Positions 51,870 to 59,122 of a stretch of 64,000 nt of DNA are shown here, one piece after another. A program made the position numbers and the translations under genes. The stretch's first letter is position 1, and each line of letters opens with the position of its first letter. Source of the DNA: JBBQYA01 sp031412335 (GTDB lineage: Bacteria > Bacteroidota > Bacteroidia > Sphingobacteriales > Sphingobacteriaceae); NCBI GenBank assembly GCA_031412335.1, contig JANOCT010000016.1, forward strand, positions 62,001-126,000. Reading direction: 5' to 3'. The notes beneath the pieces are model-generated. The model did no database searches and had not been told where the DNA came from. It saw only the letters and a program-made list of their open reading frames with translations.

Positions 51870-53180
51870 TCAATACACCCTCTTTATATCAGCTCCCAAA
51901 GCTTGCAATCTTGCTTCAATATTCTGATATCCTCTATCTATTTGGTGAATATTATCAATTACGCTTACACCATCAGCAGAAAGTGCGGCAATTAATAAAG
52001 CCACTCCAGCTCTGATATCTGGAGAAGTCATTCTCAATCCTCGTAAAGCATGTTTTTTATCTAAACCAATTACAGTTGCTCGGTGTGGATCGCATAAAAT
52101 AATTTGAGCACCCATATCAATAAGTTTATCTACAAAAAACAAACGGCTCTCAAACATTTTTTGATGAACCATCACCGTTCCTTTTGCTTGAGCTGCAACT
52201 ACCAAAACAATACTTAATAAATCGGGAGTAAAACCTGGCCATGGAGAATCAGCAACGGTTAAAATTGAACCATCAATAAAAGTTTCAATTTCATAATGTT
52301 CCTGTGCAGGTATAAATAAATCATCACCTCTACGTTCAATTTTAATTCCCAATCTTCTAAAAATATCTGGAATCATTCCTAACTCTTCGTAGTGAACATC
52401 TTTAATGGTAATTTCAGAACCAGTCATAGCGGCAAGACCAATAAAACTTCCAATTTCAATCATATCAGGAAGCATTCTATGTTCTGTTCCACCCAACTTG
52501 CTAACTCCTTCTATGGTTAATAAATTAGAACCAATACCGGTAATTTTTGCCCCCATTCGGTTTAGCATTTTACACAGTTGTTGCAAATAAGGTTCGCAAG
52601 CAGCGTTGTAAATAGTTGTAATTCCTTTAGCCAAAACAGCCGCCATTACAATATTTGCTGTACCGGTAACAGATGCTTCATCCAATAACATGTAGCAACC
52701 TTTCAAATCAGTTGCATCTACCTTAAAAAAACTTTCAACCGCATCATATTCAAATTTTGCCCCTAATTTTTGAAAGCCAATAAAGTGAGTATCTAATCTT
52801 CTTCTTCCAATTTTATCTCCACCTGGTTTCGGAATATTTGCTTTTCCAAAACGAGCTAACAAAGGACCAACAATCATAATGGATCCCCGCAGTCCTCCAC
52901 CTTTTTGTTTAAATTTTTCAGAACTTAAATAGTCTAAATCGATATTTGCTGCTTCGAAAGTATAGGTATCTGTGTTTGTTTTTTCAACCCTAACTCCTAG
53001 ATCTGCAATAAGTTCAATCAGTCTGTTTACATCAACAATATCTGGAATATTACTAATCGTAATTTTTTCTTCTGTTAATAATACAGCCGAAATTATCTGC
53101 AATGCTTCATTTTTTGCACCTTGAGGAGTTATCGATCCGGAAAGTTTTTTACCACCTTTTATTTCAAAAGCATCTGCCAT
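51870..53180 (-). CDS. murA: UDP-N-acetylglucosamine 1-carboxyvinyltransferase (MurA)
   Basis: A 436-residue enzyme for the first committed step of peptidoglycan synthesis: transfer of enolpyruvate from PEP to UDP-GlcNAc in the cytoplasm. It has the inside-out alpha/beta barrel pattern: GGKKLSGSITPQGAKNEALQ at the N-terminus (Lys and Asn of the substrate site), LRGSIMIVGPLLARFGKANI, and RAGVALLIAALSADG near the C-terminus. The reactive loop usually holds a Cys (GCxIG in E. coli); here the loop reads PKPGGDKIGRRRLDTHF, an Asp at that position. An Asp in place of the Cys is the change that gives fosfomycin resistance in other MurA enzymes (known in mycobacteria and chlamydiae). Normal length; it follows DUF4290 in the same direction. 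Confidence 0.93.
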   Translation of the reverse strand: MADAFEIKGGKKLSGSITPQGAKNEALQIISAVLLTEEKITISNIPDIVDVNRLIELIADLGVRVEKTNTDTYTFEAANIDLDYLSSEKFKQKGGGLRGSIMIVGPLLARFGKANIPKPGGDKIGRRRLDTHFIGFQKLGAKFEYDAVESFFKVDATDLKGCYMLLDEASVTGTANIVMAAVLAKGITTIYNAACEPYLQQLCKMLNRMGAKITGIGSNLLTIEGVSKLGGTEHRMLPDMIEIGSFIGLAAMTGSEITIKDVHYEELGMIPDIFRRLGIKIERRGDDLFIPAQEHYEIETFIDGSILTVADSPWPGFTPDLLSIVLVVAAQAKGTVMVHQKMFESRLFFVDKLIDMGAQIILCDPHRATVIGLDKKHALRGLRMTSPDIRAGVALLIAALSADGVSVIDNIHQIDRGYQNIEARLQALGADIKRVY

Positions 53181-53285
53181 TTTTTTATCAGTTATTTGAA
53201 TTAATGTTTATTTGTATATGTGTTTTTCGTTTATAATTCTATCAAGTCTAATTTTATTCTATTTATTTTTTATTTTTAAAATGTT

Positions 53286-53293
53286 CAAAAGTA
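53286..53293 (-). promoter_or_regulatory. Candidate -7 element for murA
   Basis: On the minus strand TACTTTTG fits TAnnTTTG and lies about 105 bases before the murA start. It would let murA be transcribed apart from DUF4290. No convincing -33 element was found. Confidence 0.35.
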
Positions 53294-53416
53294 TTGATAG
53301 TAAAATTTTAATTTTTTCTTAACCAAAATGCTTTTCATACTCGTTTTAGATTAGTCTAAAATTTTTATAGAAATACATTTTACTTTTTTTACAGTTTATT
53401 TTTCTAATTATTTTTT

Positions 53417-53541
53417 GGAGCTTCCCCCAAAATAAAAAAAATTTTGGGGTCGGGCTATTCGCTATATCTTTTTTGCGGTCGGTTTATTTAAAATTGTAAA
53501 TTTTGTATTGCAAAAAAGGATGCCGCTACTATCCCTAAGCC
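53417..53541 (-). ncRNA. Interspersed structured element, copy B
   Basis: Reverse orientation relative to copy A at 16275-16420. Reading on the minus strand: GGCTTAGGGATAG, TAGCGGCATCC, CTTTTTTGCA, AAAAAGATATAGCG, TAGCCCGACCCCAAAA, hairpin, GGGGGAAGC. The whole order matches copy A, but copy B lacks its extra ~22-base internal segment. It lies in the same direction as murA and DUF4290 and separates them. Possibly a Flavo-1-like RNA or a terminator-bearing repeat. Confidence 0.5.
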
Positions 53542-53634
53542 ATCTTACTCCAATTGTAACTTATTTATAAAAGAAATCAAACAACAACAAGATGTTTTTT
53601 ATATTCAAACAATACATTAAATAATAAATTATTT

Positions 53635-54291
53635 CTAAAATCTTTTAGGTCCAGGTCGTTTTTTATTGCTGCCGCTATTTCGGTTTTTATCTCGTTGAAA
53701 ATTATTGGAAGGTCTTTTCTCAATTTTTACATCCACCCGATTCAGATTTAATCCTTCTGTTACTTTTAGTTCACCTTTAGAAAGAATTCGTAGATCATTT
53801 AAAATGGTTTCGTCGGCAACGGTGTCTTTATTAAATGACACATACGACATTTTCATAAAATTAGCAATCGCATTTACTGCTGCTTCTTTTTTATCTGGCT
53901 CTTCAATGGTCTTTATTTTATCAATCATCAACTCTATGGTTTTGCCATAATGCTTAAAACGTATATTATCTTTTGGATAAGGAATAGGCTGAGGCTTGGA
54001 AACCAACGTTTCTCTAGAAGGAATCGGGTATGGAGAATCTACATCCAATTTAAATTCTGAAATGATAAAAAGATGATCCCAAAGTTTATGTTTAAAATCA
54101 GTTACATCTCGTAAATGTGGGTTTAAATGACCCATAAGCTCTATAACCGCCTGCGCATATTTATTTCGTTCTTCTTTGGTTGGTAAAGTTATTACATGTT
54201 TTACCATGTTTTGTACATTTCTGCCATACTCAGCCAGCAACAAATGTGGTCGCTGCGAGTTGTAATCCATCTTTTTTGTTATATCATCCAT
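53635..54291 (-). CDS. DUF4290-family protein
   Basis: A 218-residue protein of the Bacteroidetes family DUF4290, whose function is not established. Family marks seen are YNSQRPHLLLAEYGRNVQNM near the N-terminus and NKYAQAVIELMGHLNPHLRD. The middle is helical and the C-terminal 30 residues are a basic, low-complexity tail (RPSNNFQRDKNRNSGSNKKR) that may bind RNA or another acidic partner. It is usually found beside murA, as here. An internal Met at residue 8 is an alternative start. Confidence 0.8.
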   Translation of the reverse strand: MDDITKKMDYNSQRPHLLLAEYGRNVQNMVKHVITLPTKEERNKYAQAVIELMGHLNPHLRDVTDFKHKLWDHLFIISEFKLDVDSPYPIPSRETLVSKPQPIPYPKDNIRFKHYGKTIELMIDKIKTIEEPDKKEAAVNAIANFMKMSYVSFNKDTVADETILNDLRILSKGELKVTEGLNLNRVDVKIEKRPSNNFQRDKNRNSGSNKKRPGPKRF

Positions 54292-54680
54292 TGTTTGTTC
54301 ATCGAAAAGTAAAAGTAGGGTTTTTTTTTTGAAAGGTTGGTTTTTGGAAATTTCTCAATCCTTCAAACTTTGTAAAGCATAAAACCTAGGCTAAAAGTTC
54401 AAAAACTTTTAACTTAAGGAAAGTAATAGTTTCTGGCTTTTCATATTGTCTTTAATGGTTTTTATAACTTAATAGCATTGCTTTACTACCAAATTCGTAT
54501 TAGGTGTTGCAACATGTATTTATATTTTATAAAAACATTAGGATTTATGAAATATAGTAGTAATATTTGATTTTGTAAATATGTTATTTACAGGTCAAAC
54601 TAAATATGCCAAAATAAGGCTGGCAACCCACTTTACGATTTTATACAAGTTATCTAAAAATTTTAAACTAAAAAAAAATT
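54292..54680. other. Intergenic region between DUF4290 and the lipoprotein gene
   Basis: About 390 bases upstream of both divergent genes. It contains a T10 run (54321-54330), close to the DUF4290 start, and an A-rich stretch (54671-54678) just before the lipoprotein ATG. No gene and no confident promoter were seen. The T10 run is itself prone to slippage and could alter spacing in the DUF4290 promoter (speculative). Confidence 0.5.
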
Positions 54681-55684
54681 ATGAAAACATTAATCAAGTC
54701 TAGTCAAGTCAAAGTCAAGTCAAGTCAAGTAGTATTTTATTACTATTCTTTTTAGTATTTTTTGCAAGTTGCAAAAAAGATGATCCTACCAAAGCAAACA
54801 AATCCAATGTGGTTGCGAATGCAGAAAGCACATATGCTGATTTTCCAGCCGTTACCATGGTAGATGGTATATTAAATTTTCCAGATACTTCTATTTTAAT
54901 TCAAGTTTTAGCTTCATTAGATGCTGAAATATCAAATGCGAACTTCCAATTTACAGATCAGTATGGAGGTTTGGATGAAGAGGCTTATAATGATATGTTT
55001 GATTCGTTAGGATTAAACGAACAACAGCCATTGATTGACTTCGAAAATGAATTATCATTTACATCTTTACGTAGTATAATTTCTGCAGAGCATGATGCAT
55101 GGTTAGAAACTGATGGAGAGAATGATGAATTGAATCCAAATAGACACTTTATTGTTGATAATACAGTAAGAGCTATTTTGAATGAATACGGGGAGGTGAA
55201 AATTGGAGATATTTATTATACATTGACTGAAGAAGGTTATAGTGAAACTAGTGAACTTCAAACATTAGTAAACAAAAGAGGTCAAAAAATCTTACAATCG
55301 AATAAACTTTCTAATGATTGTAAATCTAATGAAAGAAGCAATGGTACGGAACCTGTTTCAAGTACAAAAAAGTTTTCATGGGTTGTAAGCCATTGGACCT
55401 ACCCATGGGGGAAATATGCTATAGCTAAATTAGACAATTACAAAAAGAAAGGAAGAAGATGGGTAAAATACAAATCTGTGTCTATTGCTCAAGTTTATGG
55501 AGATATTTCTGATATAGGAGGGAACTGTGATGGAAGCATAACTTTTAATACGTCTGCTTTAGTATCGGCTGATGACGAAGAAGTAAAGCACAAGATATCA
55601 GTATTTTCAAATACAAAAAGAGATTGGATTTATGGTTATTGGAAAGTAGGAGATAAAGAAAAAACTAAGGCACTGTCATGGTAA
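54681..55684 (+). CDS. Lipoprotein with signal peptide split by a pentanucleotide repeat (OFF frame or pseudogene)
   Basis: The ATG at 54681, preceded by an A-rich tract, begins MKTLIKSSQVKVKSSQ and stops at TAG 54753-54755. The mature protein lies in another frame: SILLLFFLVFFASC with the lipobox Cys at 54770-54772, then KKDDPTKANK and about 300 residues to 55684. The ATG-to-Cys distance is 89 bases; loss of one 5-bp unit (84) or gain of two (99) brings them in frame and creates a textbook lipoprotein signal. In the mature frame an upstream TAG (54701-54703) and no normal start codon stand before the lipobox; a GTG at 54809 would give a protein without a signal. The body (LNFPDTSILIQVLASLDAEI) is unrecognised. 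It overlaps the next gene by 7 bases. Confidence 0.7.
54702..54730. repeat. Pentanucleotide repeat (AGTCA) in a signal-peptide region
   Basis: Five copies of AGTCA plus a partial one: 54702-54711 (two copies), one extra A at 54712, 54713-54727 (three copies), then AGT. A further related TCAAGTC lies just upstream. It sits 20-50 bases after the ATG of the lipoprotein gene, before the hydrophobic core. Five-base units shift the reading frame with each slippage. Confidence 0.92.
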
Positions 55685-56520
55685 AATTGAGCATCTCAGA
55701 ATTTCTTGTGTTAAGGCTTATTTTCATTTTATACCTAATAATAAATGGAATTAGTTCTAATGCTCAAAATGTTTCTGAAAAAACAGATTTTTTAGCCAAT
55801 TATCTTCAGTTTAACGTGAGTCCTGTTTTGTTTAAAGGTTATCAATATTCTGGGGATGTAAATAATCTGTTGCGTAGGTCGGCTACAAGTAGCATTGAAA
55901 TAGGTATATCTTCTACGAGAAGAATTTATAATAAATTTTACTTATCAATTGGTGCAATAGCAGGCGTCGTTCCAGAAAAAACTTTCTACAATTTTGAAAC
56001 ACCAAAAGAAAGCATCTTTTCATTTGACAATCCTGAATATTCCTCAGCAAATATAGAAACAAAAGTTAAAGCACTTATTTATTTTTACTATGCTTTTCCA
56101 TTTTCTATTAAAATGGAAGTTGCAAAGTTTGGCACAAATACTATCTATGTTGAATCTGGTGTACGAGCTAATTGGTTTCTAAATTATCCATTTTCTGTTC
56201 AATATGAAGATAATTATTTTATCGATAGTACAAACACCGCAACACTTTTTACTCAAAAGGTTTCACAAACTAAGCAAATTGTTGCTAGTTATTTTGGTAA
56301 AGTTGGATTAGTTAGACCAGCTGGAAATCGAAATGTTTTAGGATTTGCAATTGTTTGTAACTATTCACCAAAAGCAATTGCAGAAGGAGAGTATAAATTT
56401 TTTAATTTGGGTTTTGATAATTTTGGGAAGGCTTCGCTTTCTATGAGTTATATAGGTGTTGAATTAAGCTACGGGTTGCAGTCTAAAAAGAATAGAATTG
56501 ATAGAAATCTTTATAAATAA
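55678..56520 (+). CDS. Exported outer-membrane-type protein, partner of the lipoprotein
   Basis: A 280-residue protein with an N-terminal hydrophobic signal (LVLRLIFILYLIINGISSNA, cut before Q). The rest consists of alternating amphipathic strands (e.g. RRIYNKFYLSIGAIAGVV and GKASLSMSYIGVELSYGL) consistent with a small beta barrel. The family is not recognised. Its start overlaps the stop of the lipoprotein frame by 7 bases, so its translation is probably coupled to the phase-variable gene. Confidence 0.65.
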   Translation: MVKLSISEFLVLRLIFILYLIINGISSNAQNVSEKTDFLANYLQFNVSPVLFKGYQYSGDVNNLLRRSATSSIEIGISSTRRIYNKFYLSIGAIAGVVPEKTFYNFETPKESIFSFDNPEYSSANIETKVKALIYFYYAFPFSIKMEVAKFGTNTIYVESGVRANWFLNYPFSVQYEDNYFIDSTNTATLFTQKVSQTKQIVASYFGKVGLVRPAGNRNVLGFAIVCNYSPKAIAEGEYKFFNLGFDNFGKASLSMSYIGVELSYGLQSKKNRIDRNLYK

Positions 56521-56555
56521 CAATATTTAATAATAGTAATTTAATTTTAAAGTGC

Positions 56556-56589
56556 AAAAAAACCAGGGTATTCTACCGTGGTTTTTTTG
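56556..56589 (+). terminator. Terminator after the lipoprotein/outer-membrane gene pair
   Basis: The stem AAAAAAACCAGGG/CCGTGGTTTTTTT has one G-G mismatch, a loop TATTCTA and a T7 tail, about 36 bases past the stop. Confidence 0.75.
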
Positions 56590-56740
56590 TTTAAATGTTT
56601 TCCAGAATAAGAATTATTAGAATTTGTTTTTTTCCAAATTTATCATTAATCAAAATCAACTTTGTTCTTCTTCCATAAAAGCTTCAATAATCCACCCTAA
56701 AATCGCAAAAAATTCTCCTGCTTAGCTCCTGATTATTCCC

Positions 56741-56748
56741 TATTTTTG
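56741..56748 (+). promoter_or_regulatory. Candidate -7 element for uvrD
   Basis: TATTTTTG fits TAnnTTTG, 33 bases before the start chosen at 56782. It covers the TTG at 56746, so a longer reading from there is not the real start. Confidence 0.6.
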
Positions 56749-56781
56749 AATTTATTATATTCAAGATTTCAAATTTTCTCA

Positions 56782-59037
56782 TTGGACTATTTATCAACAT
56801 TAAACCCTGAACAGCGTGCTGCTGTTGAACAAACCGAAGGGCCGGTTATGATCATCGCAGGTGCTGGCTCTGGCAAAACCCGCGTAATTACCTATCGAAT
56901 TGCACATCTTATACAAAAAGGAGTTGCACCTTTCAATATTCTTGCTCTTACTTTTACCAATAAAGCAGCGCGATCTATGCGCGAGCGGATTTATGATATC
57001 GCTGGTCCAGATGCAAAAAGTATTTGGATGGGAACTTTCCATTCAGTTTTTGCAAAAATTTTACGAATAGAAGCAGATAAAATTGGCTATCCATCCAATT
57101 TTACCATTTACGATACAGATGATTCTAAAAGTGTGGTAAAATCTATTCTAAAAGAATTACAACTCGACGATAAATTATACAATCCTAATTTTTGTTTCAA
57201 TCGGATTTCTTCAGCTAAAAATAATTTGATTAGTCCGGAAGCGTATTTAACTAACGAGCAAATACAAGCCGATGATAATTCTGCTGGTCGCGATCGTATC
57301 GGAGAGATTTATGCATCGTACGCGAAACGCTGTTTTAAAGCTGGGGCAATGGATTTTGACGATCTTTTGTACAAAACCAATATTCTAATCCGCGATAATC
57401 CAGAAGTGTTGTACAAATACCAGAATAAGTTTAAATACCTGATGGTTGATGAGTACCAGGATACTAACTATTCACAGTATTTGATTGTGAAAAAATTGGC
57501 TGCCATACACGAAAATTTATGTGTTGTGGGCGATGATGCTCAAAGTATTTATGCTTTCCGTGGTGCTACTATTCAAAATATTTTAAATTTTGAAAAAGAT
57601 TATCCAGATCTTAAAATATTTAAATTGGAACAAAATTATCGTTCTACCCAAAACATAGTAAATTCAGCAAATAGCATTATTGCTAATAATCAAAATCAAT
57701 TAAAGAAAAGTAGTTATTCTGAAAAAAGCCCGGGAGAAAAAGTTCGAGTGTTGAAAGCTTACAGTGATAATGAAGAAGGTAAAATTATAGCGGAATCTAT
57801 TGCTGAAGAACGATCGAAAAACTCATTAAAATATAAATCATTTTTGATTTTATACCGAACAAATGCGCAATCCAGATCAATGGAAGAAGGTTTGCGTAAA
57901 TTAAATGTTCCATATAAAATTTATGGTGGCTTGTCTTTTTACCAGCGAAAAGAAATAAAAGATTTGTTGGCTTATTTCCGTTTGGCAATTAACCGCACAG
58001 ACGAAGAAGCATTAAAAAGAATTATCAACTATCCAGCTCGTGGAATTGGGAAAACAACTACCGATAAATTAATTGTACTGGCAGATTCCGCTGATAAAAC
58101 TAAATGGGAAATTATTGAAAACGCCAATTATTATTTTGAAGGAAAAGGAACGGAGAAACTGTTGAATTTTAAAACTATGATTCAAAGTTTTGGGGTGATG
58201 ATCAAAAATTCAAATGCCTTTGATGCCGCCACTCACATTGCCAAAGAAAGTGGTTTGCTGAAAGATTTGTATGATGATAAAAGTATTGAAGGGTTAAGTA
58301 GATATTCCAATCTTCAGGAATTGATAAGCGGAATAAAAGAATTCAGTGAGCGTGAAGATTTAGAAGATAAAAGTCTTGAGCAATTTTTGATGGATGTTGC
58401 TTTATTGACTGGTGATGAAAAAAAGGAAAATGATAACGTTGATTCAGTCTCGTTGATGACCATCCATTCAGCGAAAGGTCTGGAATTTAAACATGTGTAC
58501 GTTGTAGGAATGGAAGAAAACCTATTTCCATCGCAACTTTCTATTGGCAGCAGAGTAGATTTGGAAGAGGAGCGTAGACTTTTTTATGTGGCCATTACGC
58601 GTGCTGAAGAACGACTTACATTAAGTTATGCTTTGCAACGTTACCGTTGGGGCATGTTGACCAATTGCGAACCAAGTAGGTTTTTGAACGAAATTGATCC
58701 AAAATATCTGGATATTGCTTTTGCTGCAAAGAAACCAACCCCTGCTAATAATCCATTTTTTGATGATTTTGGAGGCGTAAATTCCAATGTTTCAAAACCA
58801 AAAATTAGTAATAAACAACCAGTTTTTACGAAAAATCACATTCCAACAGCAGATTTTGCACCGGATGATACTACTTATCTAAAATCAGGAGATAAAGTCG
58901 AGCATCAACGTTTTGGATTTGGAATGGTTACTACAATTGAACAAGATGGATCAGAAAAAAAAGCAACGATACAGTTTGACACGCTAGGAGAGAAGCAGCT
59001 ATTGCTGAAGTTTGCGAAGCTGAGGATAGTAAGATAA
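56782..59037 (+). CDS. uvrD: UvrD/PcrA-type superfamily 1 DNA helicase
   Basis: A 751-residue helicase from a TTG start at 56782 (MDYLSTLNPEQRAAVEQTEG). Motifs: I (GAGSGKTRVI), Ia (LALTFTNKAAR), II (VDEYQDTNYSQ), III (GDDAQSIYAFRGA), IV (QNYRS), V (DSVSLMTIHSAKGLEFKHVY) and VI (YVAITRAEERL). It unwinds 3'-5' in mismatch and excision repair. The C-terminal ~50 residues (GDKVEHQRFGFGMVTTIEQD) form the PcrA/UvrD C-terminal tudor-like fold that binds RNA polymerase in other species. A longer TTG start at 56746 is rejected because it overlaps the -7 box. Confidence 0.95.
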   Translation: MDYLSTLNPEQRAAVEQTEGPVMIIAGAGSGKTRVITYRIAHLIQKGVAPFNILALTFTNKAARSMRERIYDIAGPDAKSIWMGTFHSVFAKILRIEADKIGYPSNFTIYDTDDSKSVVKSILKELQLDDKLYNPNFCFNRISSAKNNLISPEAYLTNEQIQADDNSAGRDRIGEIYASYAKRCFKAGAMDFDDLLYKTNILIRDNPEVLYKYQNKFKYLMVDEYQDTNYSQYLIVKKLAAIHENLCVVGDDAQSIYAFRGATIQNILNFEKDYPDLKIFKLEQNYRSTQNIVNSANSIIANNQNQLKKSSYSEKSPGEKVRVLKAYSDNEEGKIIAESIAEERSKNSLKYKSFLILYRTNAQSRSMEEGLRKLNVPYKIYGGLSFYQRKEIKDLLAYFRLAINRTDEEALKRIINYPARGIGKTTTDKLIVLADSADKTKWEIIENANYYFEGKGTEKLLNFKTMIQSFGVMIKNSNAFDAATHIAKESGLLKDLYDDKSIEGLSRYSNLQELISGIKEFSEREDLEDKSLEQFLMDVALLTGDEKKENDNVDSVSLMTIHSAKGLEFKHVYVVGMEENLFPSQLSIGSRVDLEEERRLFYVAITRAEERLTLSYALQRYRWGMLTNCEPSRFLNEIDPKYLDIAFAAKKPTPANNPFFDDFGGVNSNVSKPKISNKQPVFTKNHIPTADFAPDDTTYLKSGDKVEHQRFGFGMVTTIEQDGSEKKATIQFDTLGEKQLLLKFAKLRIVR

Positions 59038-59073
59038 TTTTCGTAGGTTTTTAATCTCCTATTATCGTAAACC

Positions 59074-59101
59074 AAAAAAACCGGCAATTGCCGGTTTTTT
59101 T
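59074..59101. terminator. Bidirectional terminator between uvrD and the gliding-type protein
   Basis: A perfect palindrome AAAAAAACCGGCAA/TTGCCGGTTTTTTT with no spacer loop to speak of, 36 bases after uvrD. Both flanks end in T runs on their own strand. Confidence 0.88.
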
Positions 59102-59122
59102 AATTAGTAATTAATTATTTTT

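Larger units (their letters stand above)
53181..53634. other. Intergenic region between murA and DUF4290 genes
   Basis: A gap of 454 bases between two same-strand genes. It holds the second copy of the interspersed element (53417-53541) and a candidate murA promoter (53286-53293). The rest is AT-rich with no gene. Confidence 0.6.

Noticed and set aside
54321..54330. T10 run as a phase-variable promoter element for DUF4290
   Set aside because: Slippage is possible, but no promoter was identified around it and DUF4290 is a housekeeping-type family; kept only as a note.
54702..54730. AGTCA repeats as a possible CRISPR array or iteron
   Set aside because: Units are 5 bases with no spacers, and they lie inside a coding start; a microsatellite is the better reading.
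54809..54811. GTG at 54809 as the true start of the lipoprotein
   Set aside because: It lies past a well-formed lipobox and would drop the whole export signal; a frame-shifted ATG start is more plausible.
56746..56781. TTG at 56746 as the start of the helicase
   Set aside because: It overlaps the candidate promoter; the family N-terminus (DYLSxLNPEQ) begins at 56782.
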